Below are positions 1 through 11,455 of a DNA stretch of 64,000 bases, one piece after another. Position 1 is the first letter of the stretch; each line of letters begins with the position of its first letter. The notes below the pieces were generated by a model. That model saw only the letters and a list, made by a program, of their open reading frames with translations. It was not told where the DNA came from and ran no database searches. The stretch comes from Tubulanus polymorphus (taxonomy: Eukaryota; Nemertea; Palaeonemertea; Tubulaniformes; Tubulanidae), in the NCBI RefSeq assembly GCF_964204645.1, contig NC_134025.1, positions 15,904,001-15,968,000 on the forward strand. Reading direction: 5' to 3'. Position numbers and translations under genes: made by a program.

Positions 1-146
1 AGGTTAAACCAGGACTAGAGTAGCAATAACAAGGATCAACATCAAAATGATTAAAATTGACTTCTCTAAATGAGAGAATCCCACAATGATAGTAAAAATG
101 ATAGTAAATGATAGTAAAAATTCCGAAAATGAAACTTCGAGATAGT

Positions 147-206
147 TTATTCGAGTAGTTTATTTCAACGTTTCGACTATATCCTAATAGTCATCTTCAG
201 GAATAA
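147..206 (-). ncRNA. Hammerhead ribozyme motif (type I, Penelope-like style)
   Basis: On the minus strand the core CTGAAGA (200-194) is followed by a 6-bp stem GACTAT/ATAGTC with a 6-nt loop, then GAAAC, a very short stem III (GTT/AAAC) and a TA cleavage dinucleotide. The flanks TTATTC (206-201) and GAATAA (152-147) pair to form stem I. All three helices and both conserved core strands are therefore visible. Short-stem-III hammerheads of this type are known from the terminal repeats of Penelope-like retroelements. It sits exactly where recognisable polymerase coding stops, so it probably marks a Penelope-like end that truncated the older gene. Cleavage activity is inferred. Confidence 0.7.
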
Positions 207-224
207 CTTCTCTAACTTCAGTAA

Positions 225-2719
225 CTTCTCTAAATTTTTCAAATATATCAGCCAATATCATAACATCTGATTTTAAGTATAAATCTACTAATTCACCATT
301 ATTTTTTATCTTAAAATGATTCCAAATATTTAATGTTTTATTAAAAACTCCATCTTTCACGTACTCCTATTTTAATTGATCATAAAATTGTTCTTTTAAT
401 AATTCTTTTACATTTAAATCATTGTGTGTTTTATAAAATGAATAAGGAATTGCACCTTTATATCCCAATAATTTAAAATCTTGTTCATTTGGATAATAAT
501 GTCGAGTTATTATAAAATCATTATCAACTAAACTATGAGAATCTAAAAATCTAATGCAACCAAATTGAAATGAAATATAATTTTCAGATGTTTTAGCTAA
601 TAGTTTAAAATCATATTTTCTCACATTTTAATCATTTATAGCATTATATTCTTCCATTTCTTGATTAATTGCGCCTAATTTTCCTGATAATTGTGTTATA
701 AATAGATGAGTATCATAACCTGATAAATTATCAAATAATATTGGTACGAAATTAACTTTCTTAACTTGTAAATTGCAATCTTCATGAGCAGCTCCACGAT
801 ATTTTGAATTTAAATGATCATGATCTCTAACTTTTTTATCAAATGAATAAAAACGTTTTTCACAATAACAACAATGAGTTGCATAGTTGCATAATTAAAA
901 TCAATTTCATCTTCTTTTGTCACAACTATTCTTTTATTTTTGTTTAATAATTGTGCAAAATCAATTTCTAATTCAATTATTTTATTACAAAATTCATTTA
1001 CTACATCTTCACCTCTAAAAGAAATATATTGACTTTCATACAATTCAGGATAATTTGATTTTATATGAATTCCATAAGCAGCAGCTTTTTGATGAACTTT
1101 TCAATTGTACTTATGATTGGTTGGTCTTGAATTATCTCTTCATTTAATTCATTTCCTTTGTCCATTGATTTTAAAAATTGCTTTTTGTTATATATCTTTT
1201 GTTATATATATTTTCTATCTTTTCTATCTTGATCAGTTTATTCATTATTCAACGATTCAAAATCCCCATAAATTACAAATAGTACCATATTTTTAAATTT
1301 ATGATTAATAAATTTCAAACTTACAATCTTTTTTTGTTGGCATTATTAATTTACAAAAACCTTCATTATCACATACTTCTTTAAGTTTTAATAATGCATT
1401 CTCAGTCATAGATTTCGACCAACATTTTCTACATAGATAAATCTTATGATGGTGATCACTTTCTGTTCTAAAGAATAAATCTATTTGTTTTAACCACATA
1501 AAATGTTCATGTTCATCTTCTTTGTAATATAACAAATCTATAACGTTTTCATCATCATAATATTCTGTTAAATATAAAGCTTCTAATGTATAATCCTTAA
1601 TATTTTCACCTTTTGGGTCTGGTAATTGCATTAATTCGAATACATTTATTTTTAAATTATAAACTTTATAGTTACTGAAATTGATCAATTTTATATAATG
1701 TTTCATATTTCCGGTAATCTGTTATTCTAAAACTATGCTTAGTATCTTCTGTTGGGTGTAAACAACTAATAATTGACCATAGAAAATATTTATTATCTTC
1801 ATTTTTAACATTTATTACTGCTTTTGTTGTAAATGGTAATTTGATATAACTTGATGCTTTAAAATCCTTTTCTGTTGTAAAGTTCAAATCATCTTTAAAC
1901 ATTCTATAACTTTTTGATATTTTATTTCTTTTTGTATTATAAAAATTTAAATCTAAAAATATAATTTCATTCAATGTTAAACCAGAACTCTCAAAATATC
2001 TTTCCTCAATATGACGTTTAAATTCATTAAATATTTTTTCTAACTTCGCTTTTTTTGTGTTTTTGAAATTATTTCTTCATAATGTGTTTGAATATTCTAC
2101 TCCATTTTGTCTTCTGATTTTATAAAACTTACTTTTCCAGAAATATTAATTTTTGGATATTCAACATCTGTAACAAAGTCCATTATTTTTCCATTATATC
2201 AATAAATTCATTATAATCTTCTATTGTTCTACCTTTAAAAATCTAAATATAATGGCTGCCGGTTCAATTTTACTACGTAATGTTTCTAATATTTCAATTG
2301 TATCTTTTATTTCTAATGAATCGATATAATTTCTAATATTTTCCATATTAGGTTTATTTGAAATAGATTTAGTTTTTGAAGCTGGTTTTTTTACTTTTTG
2401 AGGTTTATCATCAAAATATTCTGTCCCTAAAATAATTTATTCAAATTTTGTTGGTGTTTCGAGATGTCTTTTATAATTACTTTTTGCTATAAATTCATTA
2501 CAAACATTACATTTAATTTCATCTTTTTCATATTTTCTAATTGTTCTTTTCTTTCATTGGAATTTTCTGGTGTCTCAAAATCTATAACATTTATTGCATG
2601 ATTTGCAGTTTTTTCATGTCGTGTTTTATGAGATTTATCAATGTATTTTTTACAATATGTACAATAATATTGATTTTCATTAACATCATTTTTCCTGTAT
2701 GTTGTTCACTCTCTCCCAT
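225..2719 (-). pseudogene. Protein-primed DNA polymerase B, exonuclease half only, broken
   Basis: This is the N-terminal half of a viral/Polinton-type protein-primed family B polymerase, which would replicate a linear element genome. Read on the minus strand it shows, in order: two C2H2-like fingers (about 2640-2440), a conserved N-terminal block with FLWSIISCLHP (about 1790-1740), a CxxC-type finger (1440-1400), Exo I with the acidic pair in FVIYGDFES (about 1290-1245), an endonuclease-VII-like zinc site with VRDHDH (about 835-790), Exo II with NLSGYD (about 735-700), and Exo III with [17 protein letters not shown] (about 290-228). The polymerase palm with its DTDS-type motif and the thumb are absent. 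At least five frameshifts or stops break the frame, for example a stop near 628. The start is the ATG at 2719, after a repeated upstream motif. Very AT-rich codon use differs from the GC-richer Polinton at 11-31 kb. Confidence 0.8.
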
Positions 2720-2753
2720 TTATTATGGGAAAAAATTTCTTGTGGCGATGAGT
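2717..2753 (-). promoter_or_regulatory. Promoter-like repeat, copy 2 (before polymerase ATG)
   Basis: Immediately upstream of the polymerase ATG, the minus strand reads ACTCATCGCCACAAG, then an A/T tract, then ATGGGAG. The same block stands before the next upstream ORF (3231-3268). Its identical position relative to two start codons suggests an element-specific promoter or a 5'-UTR initiator; that role is inferred. Confidence 0.5.
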
Positions 2754-2888
2754 AATTAAAGAAAGCAAAAAAAATTCATTTTAATTAATTAAATATCTCA
2801 CTACTTTTGTCTTTCTATGCGGAGCAATTAAACTGTCCAGATAAGTCATTTCGGATTCTTAATATTTAATTAATTTTATTTTCAATTT

Positions 2889-3233
2889 ATTTTTCTATTT
2901 GATCAACAACTTCTAAATCATGATGACCGTCTTCATTTTTTCCATGATAGATTATTTTAAATCCTTCTAAATCTTTTAATTCCTCTGTACTCAATGAAAT
3001 CCATTTATCAGGTAAAAATACTTTAAATTCTAGCGTTGTACTAACATTACAGCAACTTAAATTTGCTGATATTTTATCTTATTTATTTTATATTTAGTTT
3101 TTATCTTTTCTAATTTTAATATTTTTTGTTCAATTTCTTTTGTAACATCGACTAACTTTTTTATTAAAAATTGTTTTTTTGCTGGTGTTATTCTGTTATT
3201 TATTGCCGCTAAGAATGCTTTTCTATCTCCCAT
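2889..3233 (-). pseudogene. Small Lys-rich protein upstream of polymerase, frameshifted
   Basis: The first part is a clean 58-codon ORF (3233-3057) starting MGDRKAFLAAINNR and rich in Lys and Ile, with helical, coiled-coil-like heptads. An overlapping frame continues from about 3070 to 2889 with protein-like content (FLPDKWISLSTEEL, then an acidic tail ending QIEK), so one frameshift probably splits a single protein of roughly 110 residues. The first residues after the ATG begin MG(D/E) like the polymerase ORF, and both have the same upstream motif. I do not recognise the family. From its place it is a companion gene of the polymerase in the same AT-rich element. Confidence 0.5.
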
Positions 3234-3268
3234 TTATTTAAAAAAAAATTTACTTGTGGTGATGAGTG
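3231..3268 (-). promoter_or_regulatory. Promoter-like repeat, copy 1 (before small ORF ATG)
   Basis: The minus strand reads ACTCATCACCACAAG, then a T-rich run, then ATGGGAG. It matches the block at 2717-2753 with only a few differences across about 37 bases. These are the only two copies I noticed, and each abuts a start codon. Confidence 0.5.
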
Positions 3269-3421
3269 TGTGTCGCCCTCTCGCCCTCTGGTATGAACCC
3301 CTGATATTCCAATGGGGCTCGCCGTCGCTATGGACACCAGGTGGCGTGTGTGCGTTAGTAGCCATCGCGTATCGACTTCCGCTCACTTCCGCGCTCGATT
3401 TCCTACTTTTAAATTGTAATA

Positions 3422-6219
3422 ATGTCAGAGAATTACGGGTCATGGACTGTACCGAAGCTGAAACAAGAGTTAAGCCGACGAGGTGCGGTAACCTATGGGA
3501 GGAAAATCAACCTAATTGAAAGGTAATTTAAATGTCGATCATATTTCCATGCGGTTGATGGTGTTCAGTCGTTTAGTCTGCGCAAAAATGTTGCAATGAT
3601 CATGGAATCAACAGTGATTTTTTGCCAAAATCATCGATGATTCTAGACCTATGCTCAAGTGAAATGAACGTGTTTTAATAGATCCAGAGATGAAAGCTAA
3701 ACCTCAGTGGGTTGTGGGTCAGGGTATAGTACAAGTTTACCGTCACCAGCCCGGGCTGCGAGGATGGCTATGGCCGGTCCCACGCGTCCCGTCCCGCGAT
3801 ATCTTTCATTATTTTTCGGTTTTCATGTCCGGAAAATAAACATAATGCACATAAAAGTCATCGATAAAACGTTTTTTAAATCACTATTTGATATTATGAT
3901 TGCCTTGAGAAGTTTAGATGGCAATGTTTATATCTTGAAATGTAGGGATTATTATCGGGATGTAGGACGCCTTGTCAGCTAACCATCGCAACAGCTGAGT
4001 TACCACTGGCGCCATCTATCGAACATGAATTGAAGCTGATGCCAAATTTTACTGCCAATGTATCCATAAATCATTGGACATGTCTGCTGCTGTGTCTAGT
4101 CTCTATTGAATTTTTATATGTTATTGGAATTATAGTCAGAACCCTGATCAACTTGAGGTGACGGTAAACTGAATACCTTACTTATATACCTTCTTACCAC
4201 AACACAGTTGAGTTAAATACAAATCTGTATGACCATGGACGTATAGACGTCCATGCTTGGAGTAATCATTTCGATGTAACATTTCAACTCTGGGTCAACT
4301 TTCTGTTAGTTGATTGAATGATTTTTGACATTAGATGTTTATATTTCATGATTATTTCGTGTTCATTGCAGATTAGAAGCATACGGCCGTAACAACGATT
4401 TTAGGGGACCGGCCATAACATTACCACAAGAAACAGTTCCGGAATGGCCCACATGCGGTTTCAAACAGCTTACAAATGATCATAAGATTGTATTGCCAAA
4501 ATTCAATATTGACACAGTAACTGCATATTTCACGTATAGAATGGCAATGGACAACCACTGTACCAAAGACATTAAAGCTATTGAGAAGGGTCAGCAGCTC
4601 ATAGAATCGCAACGTGTTCAAGCCTGCAGTATTCTCATCAAAAGCGGAATTGTTTATCTGACTGGATTAGTTGGTGCTGCTATGAAAAAAAAGGTAGGCC
4701 AGTTTTATATTTCATCAAAATAACACAATATTCCCTCCTTTAAATCCACATAAATCTGCAATACAACTGTATTCTTAAAAGGTTGTAATGTAGCAAACAT
4801 TGTTGATTAGTTTATTTTTATATTTCATTGCAGATCTCATACTCGTACCAGATATCATTGTCTCAAACAACTGGTGAATTCAGAAACAGCCATTGTGAGT
4901 GCCCTGCCGGTAAGGGTCCTAATGGGACCTGTAAGCATGTCGCGGCTGTACTTTTGATGTTTGCTAATTTTGTGTCATCAGATGGGCCTAACGCTCCCGA
5001 AATACTTAAATCGTGTACGGAAAATCTACAAACATTCCATAAGCCCAAGTCTGTTTATACTGGTAAGTTGTTTGGTTACATCGCCACCATTCAGCAAATT
5101 CGTACCCTATATATCTTATTTTTTATAAATTCTGATGTAATGGCAATGTTTTACATAATGTACTTGGTTTTCAATTTTTAGCTCGGCTGTGACCTTGTTT
5201 AAATTTACCCGTCACTTCTTAACAGGTTCCCCTGTCAAGGCTGGTGACTTACCTCTATCAAAATCAAAGAAACGCGAGGTATCAATGGAGGATCCAAGGC
5301 CTGTGAAATACCGGAAATCAGCTGGATACGAGGATTATGTCCGGGGAATTGTCCTTAATTACTGCTCTGTATCGTCTTTAGACCTACCCATCAAGTATAA
5401 GTACAAGAAAGCCGATATCAAAACAGCAGCAATTGACCATGATTATCTGAAAAAAACTTTGCTTGAATATTGGGTGGAAAACTCTATTAAGGTAAGTTTT
5501 TAATCAACGTGTCTGAGAGTGACCTATGTTATCCTTCCCTCTGTGCTTATAATTAATATTCCATTTTGCCTTTTCAGTTAAATGAAACACAGGCAATATT
5601 ACTAGAAAGGAGTACTAGGAAGCAGGCAGAATCTAGTCAATGGTTTCAGGAAAGGCAGCTACGATTAACTGCATCTCGTTTCGGTGAAATTGTTTCGCTC
5701 ACGAAAAGGCGCAATATCGACAAATTGTGTAAATCTCTTCACGATAATATTCCGTTGAGAAATGCTGCTGTTTGCCATGGAAAGACATTCGAAAGTAAGG
5801 CGATAGCGGCTTTTGAAGGTAAATTCTCCGTTAAAGTACAGCCTTGCGGACTTCATGTGAGGCCAGATATAGATTATCTAGGCGCGAGCCCAGATGGCCT
5901 TGTGTCTGAGGATGCCATTGTTGAAGTGAAATGTCCGTATCGCGGTAGAAATGAACTTATTGCTCCGGGGCCATACTTCAAGTTTCTTAGTGCAAAAGAT
6001 AAGAAGCTGAAACGTTCGCATAATTACTATGATCAGATTCAAGGACAGTTGCATATTTGCAAACGGAAAATGTGCTATTTCGTTGTTTATACTCATAAGG
6101 ACCTTTATGTAGAGAGGGTTTATCATGATCAAAAACACTGTGAACTATCTCTGCTTCCAAAATTAGAAATCTTTTATAGGAAGTACTATTCAAAGTATTT
6201 AACAATGCATGCGTTCTAA
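3422..6219 (+). CDS. SAP-SWIM-YqaJ nuclease of ISL2EU (519 aa, 5 exons)
   Basis: Predicted exons are 3422-3522, 4372-4693, 4834-5062, 5226-5491 and 5578-6219. All introns are GT-AG, and the spliced length is 1560 nt with no stop until TAA 6217-6219. Residues 1-40 are a SAP DNA-binding motif (WTVPKLKQELSRRGA...GRKINLIERLEAYG), split by intron 1 in the family-typical place. A SWIM zinc finger CxC-x9-CxH (CECP...GTCKHVAAVLL) lies in exon 3. Exon 5 is a YqaJ/lambda-exonuclease-like domain with WFQERQLRLTASRFGEI, an acidic pair in LGASPDGLV and VEVKCPY, and YYDQIQGQLHI. All catalytic-looking residues (D, E, K) are present. It probably trims or processes DNA ends during transposition. The ATG lies 108 nt inside the left terminus. 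It converges on the transposase gene. Confidence 0.85.
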
Positions 6220-7012
6220 AACATCTAGATTATTCCTGGAGATATAGATCGGATATTTTCCGAAGATTCCATAGTTTTTGGCATTAATATCTTCATACAA
6301 CTAAATTTGTAAATACATGTACATCCCAATTGTATGATATAGATTTCATGTCAATATCGGCTTACTATTTGTTGATACTTTTAAGTTTTAATATTTTTTA
6401 TCATCTATTATCAATATTTTTTATCATATATAGTTATTTCAAACAGATATACTTGTCAGGTTGTGTAGTTATATGCATAATTACTGACGATGGTGGGTCA
6501 AAAGTTTGAAAATTAATGATTTACTCCTTTTCTGACCATATTTCATTACCATGATTATTTATTATTTCATTATGTGCTGCGCCTGACTATGGCATGAATG
6601 CTTTAGTCCCAAAACTCAAACTCTTCCATTTTACATAAAATATCTGTGTTATCATGCATTTTAAAAAGATTTTATGTAGCGTTGTTGTATTTTTGGTTTT
6701 TACCAGTTTTAAATCAATAAAAGGGTTTGTTACTGGAATGAAAATTAGTTTGTCCTTTGAATTGAAAACACTGCAAAAGAGTGGATTAAGTCAAAGTGAA
6801 ATAGGTTATATTGCGCACAGATTTTGAATATCAACGACAGACAATTAATTACAGTCCAGGCCCATAATTGATATCTAAGAATTTGGGATTTACCTAAATA
6901 ATCTATTAAGAGAAACAATGATGTTTCTTTAAAGCAGGGGTTTCGATGAATCTCAAAACAAAACTCAAAAATATATACTTTAGATATCAATTAACAGACA
7001 TTAACAATAAGG
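6220..7012. other. Convergent 3' UTR region inside ISL2EU
   Basis: This is AT-rich noncoding sequence between the two convergent stop codons. An AATAAA for the plus-strand gene is visible near 6715. No ORF or repeat structure is convincing here. Confidence 0.5.
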
Positions 7013-8715
7013 TTAAGCAAATTCGTTCACAATAGCTGGTCTGAAATTGCTTATACTGAAACAAACATAAACTATCCTAGAACCCATATTGACTTTACTA
7101 AGCGGCAGGTCTTTTTTCAAAATAAGAAAAGTTTTTGACAATCCGATTACTCTTTCTACTTGGATGCGTTTACTGGCTACTCTACGATCATGAACTACTT
7201 GTTCAGGTTCAAGTTGACTCTTGCCCTTCAATAAAGTTGGGGTGTTCACCTTAATGTTCTTGGTAGCAAAAAGATCTTGTACCATTATACCTCTATCGGC
7301 CATGATGCTGTCATTCGAGCTGAAGTATTTTGAGGTGTTTGAACACAGCTGGGATCGTTCAATGATTTGTCGGTCACTTGTTGAACCCGCATAACTTTCA
7401 CTTACATAACTAACGACCCCTCTCGGTGATATTCCAACCATAGTTTTAAGCGTGTTCTTATGTTTGTATGTGCTGAAAGTTGCAGTTTGAGATTTTACAT
7501 TCGACGGCTTTTCAATTGGAATCTCTGTAGCATCTAAAATAACTCTGGTTGACGGAAAATGATGCTTAAAGCCACTGGGCATGAAACAGTCTATCTCTTC
7601 TCTCTCTGGCCATGTATTGATTTCACTTAATTGGAAATACATGAAGTTTACCCAGGTTAACACAATCCTAGAAACTACACTCTCTGATATGCCGAACAGA
7701 ATACTCAGTTCTATATCTTCCTTGGCACGCCTTAATTTGATTAATGTCAAGAAAAATTGATTGACCGGTGTTAGTTTCTGACATTTGTAATTCAAATCGT
7801 ACGCAGCAGGTCCTAGTACACTGAAAAACATCATCAAATGTTCATAGTCTTTAAAACTGGTGTAATATTTGATCGACCTAGGATCCACCATAAATCTCTC
7901 GATACAGAAAAATTGATCTGAAAGGAGGGAACACTGAATATTCTTATCCAAGTTAGTGTTTTTATTGGTTGGTTCCTCTATTATGTCCATTCTGTAATTG
8001 CTGGTATGTTGTAGGCCTATTTCAACTTCAGTGGCTATGTCATGGTGTACAGGTTCTTCCTCCAGTTTTAATCTTCGCCGACTGGCTCTACTTTCTCTCT
8101 CTGAATCTGAGGAAACTGGTGGTGTGAAGGCAAATATACGCGGAATGGCATTCTCTTTTAATTTTCTTCTAGAACCTGAAACACATAAAGAAAAAAACAT
8201 ATTTCTACTCAAAGATCAACAGCTGCCAGTCAAGTCAACAACCTTTAAATTAAAAAGATAAATCTACCACATAAATTATTAGGCCTATTGTTGTTATTAT
8301 CATAATTGAGTTATATCATTATCCTGTTATCAACAAACTACTATGATGATATGAAAATAAGCGCCTGGCTTTTTAAAAAAAGTTCAAAACATCGACATTG
8401 CATAATATCGATAGGCCCAAGCTGAGGCCTAAACGAATCAGCCTGCCTTGGATCTTGACCGCTTATTTCACCTTAGTTGGAAAACTCAATAGGAAAGCCA
8501 TATTTACCGGTAAGTGTCTGTTTATAGTCCGTTGGTAAAAAATGTCGATGGCATACGATAGCTGTATCCGATGGCTGCCATAATTTTGCAGATTTCTCGC
8601 TACTCTGTAGTCGTTTTATCGCAACAAGCCATTTCATTTTCAAATCTGTGTTCGTAGGGAACTTAAATCCGCCTACTCTTGACTTACAAAGGGGTACACA
8701 ACAATAGCGAGGCAT
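7013..8715 (-). CDS. THAP-domain DDE transposase of ISL2EU (456 aa, 2 exons)
   Basis: Exon 1 is 8715-8508 and exon 2 is 8175-7013. The donor is ACCG|GTAAAT and the acceptor TTTCAG|GTTCT; the spliced 1371 nt is open to TAA at 7015-7013. Residues 1-80 form a THAP zinc finger: CCVPLC, a Trp, WQPSD and CHRHF, with a basic stretch ending near IPRIF after the junction. The C-terminal half is a DDE_Tnp_4 / IS5-like catalytic domain with D in VILDATEIPI, D in IMADRGIMVQDLF and E in QVERVIGLSK. A helix-turn-helix-like segment (FGISESVVSRIVLTWVNF) precedes it. It would bind the element ends and cut and join them. I see no frameshift or stop. Minus-strand orientation opposes the nuclease gene, as expected for the family. 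Confidence 0.88.
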
Positions 8716-8861
8716 TATAATAGATTCAAGCGCTTTTCAAATCGTCAATTCGCTCGAACGCGGAGATGAATAAAATGTTGTTTACAATTCAAATTCAAAT
8801 CACTAGGGCCACTAACACGCGCGCGCCATCTCGCGGCAGCGCTCAGCGCGGCGAGCCCCAT

Positions 8862-9059
8862 TACTCATAAGTAGTTCCATTGCAAGATCGTTTCTCTCGG
8901 CTAACGTAGTCCGTTGATCACTTGGTCCGCTTCTACGAGTTAGGCCTTCAAGTTTTGGAATCTTTACACGTTGGACAGGCTTTGATCAGATGAAGCAGCT
9001 GAGTTCAAAGTATCGTAGAATTATTACCAGTCCAAAAGGTTCCCATCCAACGTCATAAG
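8862..9059. other. Spacer right of ISL2EU
   Basis: This is the target-site flank. I see no gene or repeat. Confidence 0.4.
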
Positions 9060-9430
9060 AGTTATTTCGGAAGATTCATTGTTTGATTGGGTAGGAGCGA
9101 CATTGTTTGCGACTGCTGTAGCCTGGAATTTCTTCCGATTTTTAATTTGAATATTTGTCCTGGTTCGGCCAATTCTGCGCTGTAATTGTCGGATGTGAAG
9201 GGAGATTCTTCCATTTCAGCATCTGGTGTTAAACGGAGTATGCTGTCATCTAATGTCATGAGTTTGAAGACTTTTGAACGAACGTATCCATATGAATTCG
9301 AACGGAGTTTTGGATACCGGTATATCTTCTTTCTGTAGAATTATTTGTCTCTTGTCTTTCGTTTTTGTAATTTGGCTCCGATAGGGACCTGTTAAGCGTA
9401 GAAGTCGTTTCCTATCGACTTCGGACATTT
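9060..9430 (-). pseudogene. Possible BEL/Pao gag N-terminal remnant
   Basis: Two overlapping minus-strand frames, joined by one frameshift near 9300, give a protein-like segment. It starts MSEVDRKRLLRLTGPYRSQI and passes through an acidic stretch (LTPDAEMEESPFTSDNYSAEL). The pattern, basic start, linker, then an acidic helix, resembles the N terminus of BEL/Pao gag proteins, but no diagnostic motif is visible and no protease or RT follows. It could equally be another small remnant. Confidence 0.3.
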
Positions 9431-9449
9431 TCTCTGCTATCCAAGTCAC

Positions 9450-11054
9450 GGCAACATATGTGGAGATCTTGGTGTTTTACAGTAGAAATGAGGTCGATGC
9501 TGTGAAATAATGAGAGAAGACCTTTTCGTTTGATATGCAGAATACAACTGTTAATTTCCGACTCCGCAGACAACACATGCTCACGCTAATATGATGGGCG
9601 GGGATACTACATAGATCACCTATTTCTAATAATACAAACTGGCGTTCTCCTCAGACGCTCAACAATATCGGAGAAAGTATCGATTCATAGAATCGCATTG
9701 TTGATAATATTCACATAGAATCGCAGACGCACAAAAATAAAACGATCGTTTTCCACCGTATTATTGCAGATAATGTGTACATACGTATATATATGCCCTT
9801 TTCATTTCTTGTGCTCCTGTCAAAGTATGTCCCTAGATCCGCCTCTTATCTGTTGACGAATAAGTTGACGTTTTGAGACTAGCGCTTGAGCATACGGGTT
9901 GATGAAGTCAAGTAAGCGACGCGCGACTAGACACCAGTCAAACGCTCGATGCCAATATCAGAAACCAATCCATTCTATTACTCGCTTAGTTGGAGTTAAA
10001 ACGTCCATTAACGTGTACATGAATCAAAGACTACTGGTTCTTATGTATCAATATCATGCATGCTACATGATAAAACAGTATAAAACACGTTAAAACAGTA
10101 TAAAAGGGAGGGTTTTTAAATGAGATGGAGATTAGAGAGTGATGCGGAGAGCAGAAAAGAAAGGGAGGAGTGTGAATAATGAAGAGGCCGGATCTCTAGA
10201 AGGAAAGAGTTGTAGTTATTATCTTATGCTTAAGAACGATACCGGAGAAATCGTACAGTGACGATAAGGAAGGAATAGAAAAATAGAAAACAACTAGATC
10301 AACATTGGTGGATATGTCAGCTGACATAACATTTGGTGGAACATTTTAGCGACAAAACACTCATCCCCATGCAGAACGACTCCCAATTGAAGGTATACTT
10401 GAGCTACAATTATATAAAGATACGTGGAAGCTTACTTATTTGATGGAAGTCCATGAATTAGCCTTGGAATTCTACGCATAGTTTCCTAGAAAATTTAGAC
10501 AATAAATTTTTAAAAAGTGCAGTTTGACGATCGGTTAAGATAAAGTGACACATTGCTGGCAAACAAGCATGGGCAGAATTCAAATTCGAACGCGACAATT
10601 CAAAGAAAATATAACAATCTGTTTTGAACGCAGGCTTTTACTGCGAGTATTGCCTCCTAAAAAAGGCTTAAATTTTGACATTGATCAACAACGACACGGA
10701 TCATTCAAACCGACACGTGGTGAACCCCTTCACAGCGAGTTCTCACTGTTACTACTAGGTGGCGTACATCGTGAAAAATAATTTCAGCATCGCTCTCTTG
10801 ACGTGAAATATAGTCCTTTTATTATAGAAATAAAAAAAACCGGTTCATATGTACATATACATAAGTGTGCAATATTACCACCATGGAATAGTGAAAAGAC
10901 AGTCCTTGTTATCATCAAAGTTGTTTCGACTAAACTTGGTGCATCAGTTTACTTTGTATAAAGTAGCTGTTATGGATCCTTATATCAAGTATAAGTATCG
11001 ACCTCTAGGTGGCGCATCACCAAAATTTCCTTGCGATCTTTGTACGCTACATAA
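9450..11054. other. Gene-free stretch left of the Polinton
   Basis: I see no supported coding region. There is a purine-rich segment at 10100-10240 and short AT tracts. Several sites contain the phrase CTAGGTGGCG (near 10755 and 11011), perhaps a remnant of a dispersed repeat. Confidence 0.4.
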
Positions 11055-11455
11055 GTAGTATTATGTATGGGATTCCTAAGAAGGGATTTCTGCGTAAAAA
11101 AGCACCCGATTCCTTGGCTGCTATTTCTGCGAAATACCAACCCAGTAATCGCGCGCTTTTTTTCCGCATGAACCCCTTCTTACGAATCCCATGTATAATA
11201 CTACTTTCCGGCATAGATTTTTAAAAACGTCGGTTTCCCGCGCGCTATCATGTATGTAATATTATTTACGTTTTTACGCGCAAACCTATCCGATTGATCT
11301 CCGACTGTCCGGCGCGGATATTCTGAAAACGTGGTTTGCGCGCTTTTTTCCGCTTGAACCCTTTCTTACGAATCCCACATAATACTACTGCTTCCCGGCA
11401 CATATTTTGAAAGCGTCGGCTTTCCGCGCGCTTTCCATATAATATCATTTGTCCT
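11055..11455. repeat. Left terminal inverted repeat array with terminal hairpin
   Basis: Two related units contain CCGCATGAACCCCTTCTTAC, GAATCCCA and ACGTCGGTTTCCCGCGCGC. They match, inverted, the units at 30849-31222. The outermost 150 bp (11055-11204) also fold back on themselves: the block starting GTAGTATTATGTATGGGATT is repeated inverted ending at 11204, giving an imperfect hairpin with arms of about 65-70 nt. Confidence 0.8.

Larger units (their letters stand above)
3314..8859. mobile_element. ISL2EU-type DNA transposon, apparently complete (5546 bp)
   Basis: The ends are an 11-bp perfect inverted repeat, GGGGCTCGCCG (3314-3324) and its complement (8849-8859). Each is flanked by the dinucleotide AT (3312-3313 and 8860-8861), consistent with a 2-bp AT target duplication. 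A less perfect inner match (TGGCG and GTGnGTTAGTnGCC) extends the similarity to about 50 bp. It carries two convergent, intron-containing genes: a YqaJ-type nuclease on plus and a THAP-DDE transposase on minus. This two-gene layout is what is known for animal ISL2EU elements. Both coding frames are open after splicing, and nothing has inserted into it, so it is the youngest-looking large element in the window. Confidence 0.85.

Noticed and set aside
2541-2759. 72-codon plus-strand hydrophobic ORF
   Set aside because: Antisense of the zinc-finger region of the polymerase gene.
1-3268. The AT-rich polymerase fragment as the missing polymerase of the 11-31 kb Polinton
   Set aside because: It is 8 kb outside the Polinton TIRs, separated by other DNA, and has a very different base composition; I treat it as another element.
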